Source of the DNA: an uncultured Planktomarina sp.
Lineage (GTDB): Bacteria > Pseudomonadota > Alphaproteobacteria > Rhodobacterales > Rhodobacteraceae
NCBI GenBank assembly: GCA_905182535.1
Contig: CAJJBZ010000008.1
Span: forward strand, 124,001-188,000
Direction of reading: 5' to 3'
Length of the DNA: 64,000 nucleotides
Made by a program: the position numbers and the translations under genes. The notes beneath the pieces are model-generated. The model searched no databases and was not told where the DNA came from. It worked only from the letters and a program-made list of their open reading frames with translations. Below, piece after piece: positions 28,862-38,458 of the stretch. Position 1 is the first letter of the stretch. Every line of letters begins with the position of its first letter.

Positions 28862-30652
28862 ATGGCACAGAAACCAAATTCCGCGTCAGTTGTGACTGCA
28901 GACCGGGCATCCTCAAAGCAAGTTGGCGTATTGCGCGCTTTGTTACCCTATTTCTCTCCCTATAAGCCTTTGGTCATTCTTGCGTTTATTGCTTTGACCA
29001 TCACGGCGAGTGTTTCGCTTGTGTTGCCTGTGGCTGCACGACGGGTAATCGATGGTTTTGCCATGGGCGATGTGGCCCTTCTGAATCAGTATTTTCTTGG
29101 GGCTGTTATTGTAGCTGCAATCTTCGCTCTAGGCACGGGATTACGCTACTATGTTGTGACGCGCCTCGGTGAGCGCGTGATTGCAGACATCCGCAAAGCT
29201 ATTTTTGAGCGTATGATAGGCATGTCGCCTGCTTATTTTGAAAAGTTGATGACTGGCGAAGTGCTTAGTCGGATCACCACGGATACAACTCTGATTTTGT
29301 CTGTGATTGGATCGTCAGCAAGCTGGCTTCTGCGTAATATTTTAATGATGTCTGGTGGGCTTGCAATGATGCTTTGGACCTCCCCAAAGCTCACTGGCCT
29401 TGTCCTTCTAATTGTGCCTTTGATCCTTGGGCCAATCCTAACCCTTGGACGCAAGCTACGCGGATTGTCACGCCAAAACCAAGATTGGATTGCTGCATCC
29501 TCTGGTAGCGCGTCTGAGGCGCTAACGGCCGTCCAAACCGTACAAGCGTTTACCCATGAAAAAATTAGCCGCCGCCAGTTTTCTGATGTGACTGAGCAAA
29601 GTTTTGATTCCGCTAAACGCCGCATCGCGACACGTGCGGCTATGACGATGATTGTTATTTTCCTTATCTTCAGCGGCGTGATGGGGGTTTTATGGGTCGG
29701 GGCTATTGATGTCCGCAGTGGTCTGACCTCGGCTGGTCAATTAGTACAATTTGTAATTTATGCTACCATCGTTGCTAGCTCAACTGCTGCTTTGTCCGAG
29801 CTTTGGTCTGAATTGCAGCGTGCGGCTGGCGCCACTGAACGGCTGGTTGAGCTGTTGAATGCGCAGGATACGATTGCAGACCCCCAGGCCCCGAAGACGC
29901 CAATTGCTGGATCTCTGGTGTTTGAGGATGTGAATTTCACCTTTCCAAGCCGTCCTGATTCACTGGCTCTTAATGATGTAAGCTTTACCATCAACCCTGG
30001 AGAAACGGTTGCTTTGGTCGGACCATCTGGTGCCGGAAAATCAACTATAATTCAAATGATGCAGCGTTTCTTTGATCCGCAACAGGGCCAAATCACCTTT
30101 GGCGGTGTTCCCCTGCCGGATATGGAGCGCAGCGAGTTTCGAAGGTTAATGGCCTTAGTACCACAAGACCCAGTAATTTTTGCCTGCTCGGCCTATGAGA
30201 ATATTCTGTTTGGCCGTCCAGACGCTACCAAAGATAAGGTAATTGCAGCCGCGAAAGCAGCGGCCGCTCATGATTTTATCTCTGCGCTTCCCGAAGGCTA
30301 TGACAGCTACGTAGGCGAGCGTGGGGTTATGTTGTCTGGTGGGCAGAAACAACGGATCGCAATTGCACGAGCTATTTTGCGCGATGCGCCTGTACTCTTA
30401 CTCGATGAGGCGACATCTGCACTCGACGGCGAAAGTGAGGCTTTAGTTCAAAAGGCGTTTGAAGATCTGGCAAAAGGCCGAACTACTGTCGTGGTGGCGC
30501 ACCGCTTGTCTACAGTTAAAAAAGCTGACCGTATTTTGGTAATGGATCACGGCAAAATCGTAGCTCAAGGCGCGCATGCGGACTTGGTCGCCCAAGGTGG
30601 CCTTTATGCACGGCTTGCTAGACTGCAATTCAATGAAGATAGTGTCTCATAA
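28862..30652 (+). CDS. ABC exporter, fused permease and ATPase (MsbA-like)
   Basis: 596 residues in the half-transporter layout. Residues 30-320 hold about six helices (LVILAFIALTITASVSLVLP and others) with the substrate-cavity fold of type I exporters. Residues 350-590 hold the ATPase: Walker A VGPSGAGKSTIIQMM, Q-loop VPQDPVIFA, signature LSGGQKQRIAIARAILRD, Walker B VLLLDEATSALDG and the switch His in VVVAHRLSTVKKA. It works as a dimer in the inner membrane, exporting a lipid or other hydrophobic compound. The substrate is unknown. It precedes the acyl-CoA synthetase by 110 bases. Confidence 0.93.
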   Translation: MAQKPNSASVVTADRASSKQVGVLRALLPYFSPYKPLVILAFIALTITASVSLVLPVAARRVIDGFAMGDVALLNQYFLGAVIVAAIFALGTGLRYYVVTRLGERVIADIRKAIFERMIGMSPAYFEKLMTGEVLSRITTDTTLILSVIGSSASWLLRNILMMSGGLAMMLWTSPKLTGLVLLIVPLILGPILTLGRKLRGLSRQNQDWIAASSGSASEALTAVQTVQAFTHEKISRRQFSDVTEQSFDSAKRRIATRAAMTMIVIFLIFSGVMGVLWVGAIDVRSGLTSAGQLVQFVIYATIVASSTAALSELWSELQRAAGATERLVELLNAQDTIADPQAPKTPIAGSLVFEDVNFTFPSRPDSLALNDVSFTINPGETVALVGPSGAGKSTIIQMMQRFFDPQQGQITFGGVPLPDMERSEFRRLMALVPQDPVIFACSAYENILFGRPDATKDKVIAAAKAAAAHDFISALPEGYDSYVGERGVMLSGGQKQRIAIARAILRDAPVLLLDEATSALDGESEALVQKAFEDLAKGRTTVVVAHRLSTVKKADRILVMDHGKIVAQGAHADLVAQGGLYARLARLQFNEDSVS

Positions 30653-30762
30653 CCTAATTCTAAGTAAAGCTCTGCCAAAATACTTGCGAAGTTTCCTAAA
30701 AATGACCATCCTTCCAGAGATGCCATAAAAAGTGTTGTTTGACGGAATACTGGGAGAAAAAA

Positions 30763-32646
30763 ATGAGCTTTGCTACAAAGGCTGATCGAGATGCTGTTGA
30801 AAATGAAATGCCTTGGTCGAAACGTGACGTGTCCAGAACAATGTATGAGTTTGTTAACTCGGTTGCAGAACGCCATGGTCAACGTCCCGGCGTTAGCTTT
30901 CAGATAACCTCGGGTCCAAACGATAAAGCCGAAACCCTAAATTGGCAGGGGTTTCGCGATAAATCTGTTCAAGCTGCAAATCTGCTCCGGCGCCTGGGAA
31001 TCGGAGAGAATGACGTTGTCGCCTATCTCTTGCCTATTTGTAATGAGGCTGCACTGACACTGATCGGTGGCAGTATCGCGGGCATCGCGAACCCGATCAA
31101 CCCACTTTTGGAGCCAGATCAAATTGCTGCTATATTGCGTGAGACCAACGCTAAGGTTTTGGTCACGTTGCGCGCCTTTCCAAAATCGGATTTGGCACAA
31201 CTTGCGGCCGATGCTGTGGCGCAGGCTCCAAATATAGAAACTATATTGGAAGTGGACCTCAACCGCTATTTGACCCCACCTAAATCTTGGATAGTTCGAC
31301 TGATACGGCCCAAAGTGACTGCATCTCATTCTGCTAAAGTCTTGGATTTTAATTTGGAACTAAACAAGCAGAACCGAGCGCTTGATTTTGAAGATGCCAC
31401 TGAGGATCGGGTGGCTGCATATTTTCATACTGGTGGGACTACTGGCATGCCTAAGGTCGCCCAGCATAAATATTCTGGCATCGTCTATAACGGGTGGCTT
31501 GGTGACCGTATGTTGTTCAGCTCTGATGATACGATCATTTGTCCCTTGCCACTGTTTCATGTGTTTGCCTGTCATGTTATTTTGATGGCGATGATCAGCT
31601 CTGGTGCGCATGTGGTATTCCCGACGCCGCAAGGATACCGTGGGGAGGGTGTATTTGATAATTTCTGGAAACTGATTGAACGGTGGAACGTGTCGTTCAT
31701 GATCACGGTTCCCACGGCAATTTCTGCCTTGATGCAACGGCCTGTAGATGCGGATATTACTTCATTGAAAACCGCGTTTTCTGGTTCGTCACCTCTTCCT
31801 GTGGAGTTATTTAAACGGTTCGAAAAAGCTACAGGTGTTCAAATTGTGGAAGGTTATGGTCTGACGGAGGTGACCTGCTTGGTGTCTTGCAACCCTGATC
31901 AAGGGCTCAAAAAGGTGGGATCTGTAGGCATTCCGTTGCCGCATACCAACGTGAAAATACTACTGGACACTGCGGATGGACCAACTGAATGCGCAACGAA
32001 TGAGATTGGTGAGATCTGTGTAGCAAATCCCGGAGTATTTGCTGGCAGTACCTACACAGAGACAATAAAGAACAAAGGTCTTTATCACTTTAACACTCAT
32101 CTGCGGACGGGAGACTTGGGCCGTATGGATGAAGATGGATATCTTTGGATCACGGGCCGTGCAAAGGATTTAATTATACGTGGCGGCCATAACATCGACC
32201 CCGCCCAGATTGAAGAAGCTCTAGCTGGGCATGAAGCTGTTGGCTTCGTTGGTGCAATTGGTCAACCTGATGTTCACGCAGGAGAAGTTCCGTGCGCCTA
32301 TGTTGAATTGGTTTTGGGGGCCACTGTCACACCTGAGGAGCTAATTACCTTTGCCAATAGCCTTGTGACTGAACGTGCGGCACAGCCGAAATATGTTGAG
32401 ATCTTACCTGAGCTTCCCAAGACCGCTGTGGGTAAAGTATTTAAGCCTGCACTTAGAAAATCTGCCATCATTAGAATATATAATCTGGCGCTATCTGAGG
32501 CAGGCGTAGACGCGCGGGTACAAAAGGTTGTGGAAGATAAATATCGAGGGCTGACCGCTCAAGTCTCTGGTAGGGCTGATGATGTCACAATCTCTGAGGT
32601 ATTAGGTGGCTTTATCCAGCCTTGGGAGCGTTTATCTGAGGCTTAA
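30763..32646 (+). CDS. Acyl-CoA synthetase (AMP-forming)
   Basis: 627 residues of the adenylate-forming superfamily. It activates a carboxylate to acyl-AMP and then acyl-CoA. The P-loop is HTGGTTGMPKVAQHK, followed by the A5 motif VEGYGLTEVTCLVSCNPD, A7 HLRTGDLGRMDEDGYLWITG with the ribose-binding Asp, A8 GRAKDLIIRGGHNIDPAQIE and the catalytic Lys region ELPKTAVGKVFKPALR. The ATG at 30763 follows GGGAGA and is preferred to 30739. Chain-length preference is not evident, but the downstream fatty acid desaturase points to lipid metabolism. Confidence 0.92.
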   Translation: MSFATKADRDAVENEMPWSKRDVSRTMYEFVNSVAERHGQRPGVSFQITSGPNDKAETLNWQGFRDKSVQAANLLRRLGIGENDVVAYLLPICNEAALTLIGGSIAGIANPINPLLEPDQIAAILRETNAKVLVTLRAFPKSDLAQLAADAVAQAPNIETILEVDLNRYLTPPKSWIVRLIRPKVTASHSAKVLDFNLELNKQNRALDFEDATEDRVAAYFHTGGTTGMPKVAQHKYSGIVYNGWLGDRMLFSSDDTIICPLPLFHVFACHVILMAMISSGAHVVFPTPQGYRGEGVFDNFWKLIERWNVSFMITVPTAISALMQRPVDADITSLKTAFSGSSPLPVELFKRFEKATGVQIVEGYGLTEVTCLVSCNPDQGLKKVGSVGIPLPHTNVKILLDTADGPTECATNEIGEICVANPGVFAGSTYTETIKNKGLYHFNTHLRTGDLGRMDEDGYLWITGRAKDLIIRGGHNIDPAQIEEALAGHEAVGFVGAIGQPDVHAGEVPCAYVELVLGATVTPEELITFANSLVTERAAQPKYVEILPELPKTAVGKVFKPALRKSAIIRIYNLALSEAGVDARVQKVVEDKYRGLTAQVSGRADDVTISEVLGGFIQPWERLSEA

Positions 32647-32751
32647 GCCTAGTTTCTCTTTGCTGGTATGGGTGATCCTGCTTTAGCCAAGGCGCTGGAC
32701 AGAGTGGAAACCCGTCTCTAGGCTTACCCAAAACTCACTAATGAGGTTGTA

Positions 32752-33732
32752 ATGGAAGCGTCATTTTCTCGTCGTAAGCTGGTGACACCTGCGGAACTCA
32801 AAGACCTGAATGCGCGTTCTAACCTTTGGGGTGCAGGGCAAATGGCAAGCCACCTTGGTGCTATCCTTTTCGCTGGGTATCTGCATAGCTTAGCTCTAGG
32901 TACCGGTTGGATGTGGTTGACTGGTTTTGGGTTGGGTGTTTTGCTCAATTTTTTATATTCTGCTCAGCATGAGCTGAGCCACGCCACAGTGTTTGCAACT
33001 CGCAAGGTGAATGAGGTTTTTGGCCGTCTCATTGGTTTCGCGATGATTTTTCCCCGTGATTATGATCAGGTGATGCACTTCGCACATCATACCCACACTC
33101 AGAGCTGGGAAAAGGATGGCGAGCTGGTGCGTGAACCTTACACGCTAACCACCTACTTACTGTGGATGTCTGGCATCACATATTGGCGGAACCGGGTGTT
33201 CGGGGTGATCCGCCGCTCTCGCGGTATCATAATAGAGCCTTTTATCCGTGCCGAGGAGGAGGGCAAAGTAATTCGGGAAAGTCGAATTCATATTATATTT
33301 TATATTCTCATCGTGGGGATTTCAGTGATATTTCACAGCTGGGCTGCCATGGCATTTTGGATTATACCTATGCTTCTGACCAAGCCGGTCCATCAACTAC
33401 AAAATACAATTGAGCATCTGGGTTTGAGCCACGAAGACGATATACTCGAAAATACTCGATCTACTCGCACCAATGCGCTTATGCGCTGGCTGTGCTGGCA
33501 AATGCCATATCACACTGCACACCATATCTTCCCCTCAGTACCGTTTTGGAAATTGCGCATTTTGAACGCTAAAATAGAAGCACAGGCCGGTACAGTTCAC
33601 CGGATGGGTTGGATCGAGTTCCAGATTAAAGTGATCAAATGTCTGGTGACCAAAGATGAAAGCCAATGGCCACAAAACGAGGTTTGGGTTGTCCCTATCG
33701 CTGGTGGGCGGGTGCGGGTTCCCGCTGAATAA
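32752..33732 (+). CDS. Fatty acid desaturase family protein
   Basis: 326 residues, membrane-bound di-iron desaturase/hydroxylase superfamily. Three His boxes are in order: HELSHA at about residue 73, HFAHHTHTQ at about 107 and HTAHHIFP at about 252, plus IEHLGLSHED. Four or so hydrophobic stretches, including TGFGLGVLLNFLYSA, anchor it. It probably introduces a double bond or hydroxyl into an acyl chain or carotenoid-like substrate; which one is not clear. It lies 105 bases behind the acyl-CoA synthetase and 53 before the isomerase-like gene. Confidence 0.88.
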   Translation: MEASFSRRKLVTPAELKDLNARSNLWGAGQMASHLGAILFAGYLHSLALGTGWMWLTGFGLGVLLNFLYSAQHELSHATVFATRKVNEVFGRLIGFAMIFPRDYDQVMHFAHHTHTQSWEKDGELVREPYTLTTYLLWMSGITYWRNRVFGVIRRSRGIIIEPFIRAEEEGKVIRESRIHIIFYILIVGISVIFHSWAAMAFWIIPMLLTKPVHQLQNTIEHLGLSHEDDILENTRSTRTNALMRWLCWQMPYHTAHHIFPSVPFWKLRILNAKIEAQAGTVHRMGWIEFQIKVIKCLVTKDESQWPQNEVWVVPIAGGRVRVPAE

Positions 33733-33785
33733 AGGTAGGCTTGTGACGGTTTCTGTCACTATAGCATTTATGACTGGAGAACCGC

Positions 33786-34628
33786 ATGTCGCAGCATCTT
33801 AAAACGTACACCAGCCTCTGGGCAATGCAGCCTCATGATCAGACTGGTGTGAAGCTACCCTATGACCAAGTCTGTGAAATGGTTGCCAACGCAGGCTATG
33901 CCGGTATGGCGATTGATTTGGGGGCGGGCGATGTTGCCCAAGCCCATGAGGTGCGCCCATATATGGAGCGCCACGGGTTGACACCTCTGATTGTGGCCTT
34001 TCCCAAAACGGTGGAAGGCCTACGCGAAACTTTGGTTATGGCTAAGGATTTTGGTAGCCCTTTTGTGGATGTAATTGGCCAAGTGATGCCTCTTTCGGTG
34101 GATGGGATGATCCCAGTGATCCGGCAGTGGATGGATATGGCCGATCAAATAGGCGTGCCTGTGCAATTTGAAAGCCACCGCAATTGCATTACAAATGATC
34201 TGTATTCAACCCTATGCATGCTGGATGCTATTCCTGAGATGCGGATGTGTGCAGATCTCAGTCATTATGTGGTGGATCGTGAGTTTTGGTTTCCAATGTC
34301 CGAACGTGATATGGGATTAATCAGTAGAATTTTGCAGCGCTCTGATAGCTTTCAAGGCCGAGTGGCTAGCCGCCAGCAAATTCAGCTCCAACTCGATTTT
34401 CCACAGCATCAAAAGTGGGTGGAACTGTTCAAGGGCTGGTGGCATGAAGGTCTTCAAGATTGGCGCAAACGCAGTGATGGCGATTGTATTTTCCTCTGTG
34501 AACTAGGCCCGCCTGAATATGCGATGACAGGCCCAGATGGCTGTGAAATGTCAAACAGATGGCAAGAGGCTTTGCAAATCAAATCCTGGGTGCAAGAGAT
34601 TTGGGATGATCTTGGTGGTGACACCTAA
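33786..34628 (+). CDS. Sugar phosphate isomerase/epimerase-like TIM-barrel protein
   Basis: 280 residues resembling the AP-endonuclease-2/xylose-isomerase-like barrel. Segments that fit are MVANAGYAGMAIDLGAGD, MERHGLTPLIVAFPKTVEGL, QIGVPVQFESHRNCITND (Glu and His metal ligands) and MRMCADLSHYVVDREFWFP (Asp and His). The WWHEGLQDWRKR region and CELGPPEYAMTGPDG close the barrel. The substrate is not predictable. It follows TGGAGAACCGC and ends 19 bases before a convergent agmatinase-family gene. Confidence 0.8.
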   Translation: MSQHLKTYTSLWAMQPHDQTGVKLPYDQVCEMVANAGYAGMAIDLGAGDVAQAHEVRPYMERHGLTPLIVAFPKTVEGLRETLVMAKDFGSPFVDVIGQVMPLSVDGMIPVIRQWMDMADQIGVPVQFESHRNCITNDLYSTLCMLDAIPEMRMCADLSHYVVDREFWFPMSERDMGLISRILQRSDSFQGRVASRQQIQLQLDFPQHQKWVELFKGWWHEGLQDWRKRSDGDCIFLCELGPPEYAMTGPDGCEMSNRWQEALQIKSWVQEIWDDLGGDT

Positions 34629-34647
34629 TAAAATTTTATTTTACTGA

Positions 34648-35601
34648 TCACTTTCGATTGTGAAAAATAAATCCAATGAAGTTTAAGAGCAACTGCGCCG
34701 CCAAGATTTGCGTGCTGTCGGTTGGATCATAGGCTGGAGCGACCTCCACCAAATCAATTCCCGCAACCTGCCCACGTTTAGCCAAGCCCTGTAAAATCTC
34801 AAGCACATCATAATACAGAAAGCCGCCATGACTTGGTGTGCCAGTGCCCGGTGCAATCGAGGGACAGAAGGCGTCAATATCAATGGTAACATAGTAGCGG
34901 GCACCCAAAGGTATACGCTCTAGTACTGCATCTAATCCAAGCTTTCGTACTTGGCGTACTGAGAGTATATCAGATCCGCGCGCCCTCGCATCGTCATATC
35001 CTTCTTTCGCGGTAGAGCTGACGTTTCTGATGCCCAGTTGCGTCATGCCACTGACCCACGATTTCTCAATAGCGCGCCGCATTGGGTTGCCATGCCCGGC
35101 GGTTACGCCGTGGCGTTCATCGACAAAATCTAGATGAGCATCGATCTGTATAACATGTATTGGGTCTTGATCAGAAAACGCGTTGATGCAGGGAATGTTG
35201 ATCGAGTGATCACCGCCAATCACTAGAGGAATTGCGCCTGCGGTTAAGATCTTACGCACGCCAAATTCTATGTTCGCGTGACTTTCTTCTGTTTTGGTAT
35301 GGATGATATCTGCGTCACCAATATCTACTATCCGAACATCACTGGCCAAATAGGTTGCATCATCTTCGTGGTCGTACGCGCCAGCATGGCCAAATGAAAA
35401 TAAGGTTGACGCTTCGCGTACAGCTCTTGGGCCAAAACGCGCGCCAGGGCGCCACTGTGTGCCAAAATCGTAAGGTGCCCCTAATACGGCAACGTCTGCC
35501 TTTATTGCGTCCCAATCCGCAATATATGGGCGTTTCCCAAAGGTAGAAATCCCAACGAAAGGTAAGTTCAATCGTCCCGCTGCGTATCCATGGTCTGACA
35601 T
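34648..35601 (-). CDS. Agmatinase/ureohydrolase-family enzyme
   Basis: 317 residues of the arginase-agmatinase fold. Manganese motifs are complete: VIGGDHSINIPCINAF, QIDAHLDFVDERHG and TIDIDAFCPSIAPGTGTPSHG. The family hydrolyses guanidino compounds to urea and an amine. Agmatine is the commonest substrate, but guanidinobutyrate or guanidinopropionate are equally possible from sequence alone. Start MSDHGYAAGRLNLPFVGIST is typical of alphaproteobacterial members. It is monocistronic and convergent with the isomerase-like gene. Confidence 0.9.
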   Translation of the reverse strand: MSDHGYAAGRLNLPFVGISTFGKRPYIADWDAIKADVAVLGAPYDFGTQWRPGARFGPRAVREASTLFSFGHAGAYDHEDDATYLASDVRIVDIGDADIIHTKTEESHANIEFGVRKILTAGAIPLVIGGDHSINIPCINAFSDQDPIHVIQIDAHLDFVDERHGVTAGHGNPMRRAIEKSWVSGMTQLGIRNVSSTAKEGYDDARARGSDILSVRQVRKLGLDAVLERIPLGARYYVTIDIDAFCPSIAPGTGTPSHGGFLYYDVLEILQGLAKRGQVAGIDLVEVAPAYDPTDSTQILAAQLLLNFIGFIFHNRK

Positions 35602-36134
35602 AAGTGGCCCCGTTTGAAAGTTTACAAACCACTATTGTGGTAAAACTATAAAATGTCGACTTTAAATTTGGGACTTAGGGGCCGCTACTTACATTATAAT
35701 CCTATTGAGATTATTATTTAGATAATCGGATCAAGGTCAGAAAATTAATGAGTGAGAAATAGGTGCTATCCCCTCTAGGCTTTGGAGATGTGGTGGTGGC
35801 CGAAAATGCCTCAGGGTTTATTATGTAATGAGATGGTTGTAGGCGTGCGCACCAGTGTTTGGCCATTCGTATGCTTAGGGACAGTCGCCTCATCTAAAAT
35901 CTTATTTTAGATTAAACCCAAAAACTGAGGCTGTTTTTGGCTCGATCAAACGTGAAGTGGCTTGTCCGATGACGTGATGCATGACGTATTTAAAAACGGT
36001 AGTGGTGATAGTGTTAGCAAGCACTATGCAGATGCCCTGCGCAAATCAGTTGACGAATTGTGACCTTTGATCAAAATTTCTGCACATTAGCTCTTGTGGT
36101 TTGCCCAATGAAAGACTAACTAATTCAAACTTGG
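35602..36134. other. Intergenic region with nested hairpin; possible gene remnant
   Basis: 533 bp. Apart from the hairpin at 35887-35938, a short plus-strand frame ending near 36062 encodes DDVMHDVFKNGSGDSVSKHY and ADALRKSVDEL. It has no start and no clear family, but could be the tail of a decayed gene beside the tRNA. Confidence 0.4.
35887..35938 (+). terminator. Nested hairpin followed by T run
   Basis: GCCTCA (35887-35892) pairs with TGAGGC (35926-35931). Inside it TCTAAAAT pairs perfectly with ATTTTAGA around a 3-base loop. TTTTT follows at 35934-35938. It has terminator form on the plus strand, but no plus-strand gene ends nearby. Confidence 0.55.
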
Positions 36135-36211
<77 letters not shown>

Positions 36212-36767
36212 CTTTAGTCGAACTGGCTAAAGCATCGTGATTAAGCCCGCCTTTTGGTGGGCTTTTCGCATTCTGGGCCAGTGAAACTAAGGCTGATATT
36301 TCTCCCTTAATAGATATATCCCAATGGGTTCCGTTATAAGTTATGTCGACCCGCGCGATTAGTTCGCGAATTAACATCTTTGCTTGGTCGCATATTTTGG
36401 GATCCTTTAAGACATTCGCAAGTTTGCTTATCTTTTCTTTATAAAGATCTGCCAAGGCTGGGTGCAGGCTGACGGTTGCTGGGGCTGCTGATTCCAAAAC
36501 CGATATTAATTCAGCCTTTTCATTTTCCATGGCATCAATTTTATTTTGCAGTCCCGCGCCCCAAAGCCCGTCTGCGATGGCGTCATACAGGCCCGATAGC
36601 TCAGCACATCTGAATGGTTCACGGCATAGAAACGCCCTAAAAGGCGCCGGATAAAGTTTTTCATATAAACACCTGCTACTGGCCGTCTGTACATCGCGGA
36701 CGATTCTATTTTTACCCAGTATTAACTGGCTCATTTTTAAATCGATTGATCTAGGGCTGATCAGCAA
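36212..36767 (-). pseudogene. Serine recombinase C-terminal remnant
   Basis: The frame carries AGLQNKIDAMENEKAELISV, LHPALADLYKEKISKLANVL, LIRELIARVDITYNGTHWDI and IKGEISALVSLAQNAKSP, the coiled-coil and C-terminal tail I recall from large resolvase-type site-specific recombinases. The catalytic N-terminal and Zn-ribbon domains are missing, and the beginning of the frame is scrambled. The frame ends inside tRNA-fMet, giving the artificial tail VAGVGFEPTTFRL. The gene is therefore dead, and its 3' end abuts the tRNA, consistent with a former integration at this site. Confidence 0.65.
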
Positions 36768-36822
36768 AAAGTCGCCTGACGTCTACTCAAGTTAAGATTT
36801 TTGAAGTGGGTCTGGCGACTTT
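36768..36822. repeat. Imperfect inverted repeat A
   Basis: AAAGTCGCCTGAC (36768-36780) and GTCTGGCGACTTT (36810-36822) are complementary at 12 of 13 positions, with a 29-base spacer. It lies directly upstream of the recombinase remnant. Confidence 0.75.
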
Positions 36823-36846
36823 GTTGTCTCGTTAACTGACAGACAA

Positions 36847-36887
36847 GTCCCTCATTTAACTACACCTATAATTTTTGAATGAGGGAC
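36847..36887. repeat. Perfect 10-bp inverted repeat B
   Basis: GTCCCTCATT (36847-36856) and AATGAGGGAC (36878-36887) are perfectly complementary, with a 21-base spacer. It may be an element end, a protein-binding site or a hairpin. Confidence 0.75.
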
Positions 36888-37298
36888 ATCGTGAATGACT
36901 TCACTATCAATTCCGTTCCTGCGTGAGACCCGTTTTCCTGTGGTAGGATTTTTCACATACCGTCGTCGGTTCCAAACTAGTCTACCAATGTACAATTCGT
37001 TTCTTTACATTCAGAGAGAGGTAAGACGAAGTCTTCCAATATCTTTCTTTTCCACTTTTTCAGCGATCCATCGAATGAAGCCTGATGTGGTTTGGGCAAA
37101 CCGACCCAGTGTTGCTGATGCTTGCAGGTCCGATAAGATTCTGCTGTCTGCCGCGCCCTAACAACTTTGTCTCTCGACAAAGTATGGAACAATCGTCCAT
37201 ATTGATGCCGTTGGTAGGAAGACCGAAGTCGACTATCGGTTTACCTGCGCTGGGATCACAATTGACGGCAAAGATGGAGTGAAGGTACAGAAAAAACG
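36888..37298. other. Intergenic region with a coding-like fragment
   Basis: 411 bp upstream of the TIM-barrel gene. A plus-strand frame from about 37170 encodes YGTIVHIDAVGRKTEVDYRF and TCAGITIDGKDGVKV, which reads like real protein but has no start and is closed by a stop at 37159-37161 upstream. I cannot name the family; it may be the remnant of a gene broken when this segment was inserted. Confidence 0.4.
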
Positions 37299-38441
37299 AT
37301 GCAAAAGGGAATGTACACATACGCTTGGGATCTTCAGGAAGAGGGGGTCAAAAAAGTAGTGGGTCGTCTGCGTAATGCCGGTCTCAATACAGTGACACTC
37401 GCGACCAGTTATCACGCTGGTAAGTTTCTACGTCCGCATGCCCCGCGCCACAAAGTGTATTTTCCAGAAGATGGAACTGTATATTTCCAGCCTGATCCCT
37501 CCCGATATAGGAGAGTCAAACCAAGAGTTTCTCGCATAGTCGATGATTTTGATGCCCTTCGAGAGCTGGAAAAACATGCTCCTGATATGGACTGCACAAG
37601 TTGGACTGTTGGGCTCCACAATACAACATTAGGCAATGAGTACCCGGATCTTGTGGCGCAGAACGTGTTTTCTGACCTGCTGTTCAACTCGCTTTGCCCA
37701 TCACAACCCGACGTTCGCCAATATCTGGTGTCGCTTTGTACCGATCTTGGTGATAATTACAGAATAAGTGAGTTGGCAATCGAAACGCCTGGTTGGCAAG
37801 CATTTCGACATGGTCACCATCATGAATTTGAGCTGGTGGAACTCTCAAACAAAGTTGAGACTATGCTCGGAATTTGCTTTTGCGCGTCATGCCGGTCTGG
37901 TGCCAAATGCCACGGCATTGATATTGAAAGTTTGGCGCGAAATACACGCCGAGAACTTGAGCTTTTTTTTGAAGATGGAACCGAACCGAGTATTGATGTA
38001 AAAAATGATCCGGATTGGCATGCATTTCATATCTGGCGTGCCAAAGTAGTAGCAAATCTTGTTTCTGAAGTCCGCGAAGCCCTTAATCCCAACGTCACAC
38101 TGGCGATAATTCCGACTGTTCAGAGCCCGAATAGCCTTTGCTGGAGTGAAGGTAGCGACCTCTCTCTTCTTGCAAGTGCCGCTGATCGTCTGGAAATTCC
38201 CGTTTATCAAACTGGGCTTTCTTCAATGACTGAAGACGTTAAACAGGTTCGCACTGTCGCTGGAATAGACGCGCGCATAGGTTATATTTTGCGCCCCAGT
38301 TATCCTAATATCAACAGTTTTTCCGAGCTTCGTGACGCAGTTAATATGATCACGAATGCCGGTGCGGAAACGATTTCGTTTTATAATTATGGGCATATTC
38401 GACTTCAGTCATTAGACTGGATAGAGGGTGTTTTTACCTGA
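37299..38441 (+). CDS. Uncharacterised TIM-barrel (glycosidase-like) protein
   Basis: 380 residues. The opening GMYTYAWDLQEEGVKKVVGR and AGLNTVTLATSYHAGKFLRP resemble the first strands of a glycoside-hydrolase-like barrel. A Cys-rich insert CFCASCRSGAKCHGID at about residue 195 may bind a metal. His-rich HGHHHEFEL lies just before it. Other landmarks are WTVGLHNTTLGNEYPD, DVRQYLVSLCTDLGDNY and SELAIETPGWQAF. I recall homologues annotated only as hypothetical. It is followed 17 bases later by an SDR gene, so the two probably act together. No signal peptide, so cytoplasmic. Confidence 0.7.
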   Translation: MQKGMYTYAWDLQEEGVKKVVGRLRNAGLNTVTLATSYHAGKFLRPHAPRHKVYFPEDGTVYFQPDPSRYRRVKPRVSRIVDDFDALRELEKHAPDMDCTSWTVGLHNTTLGNEYPDLVAQNVFSDLLFNSLCPSQPDVRQYLVSLCTDLGDNYRISELAIETPGWQAFRHGHHHEFELVELSNKVETMLGICFCASCRSGAKCHGIDIESLARNTRRELELFFEDGTEPSIDVKNDPDWHAFHIWRAKVVANLVSEVREALNPNVTLAIIPTVQSPNSLCWSEGSDLSLLASAADRLEIPVYQTGLSSMTEDVKQVRTVAGIDARIGYILRPSYPNINSFSELRDAVNMITNAGAETISFYNYGHIRLQSLDWIEGVFT

Positions 38442-38458
38442 CCATTACGGAGAGAAGC

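Noticed and set aside
36895-37161. Plus-strand frame of 88 codons upstream of the TIM-barrel gene
   Set aside because: Overlaps an equally open minus-strand frame, and neither has a recognised family or ribosome site. Treated as possible remnant only.
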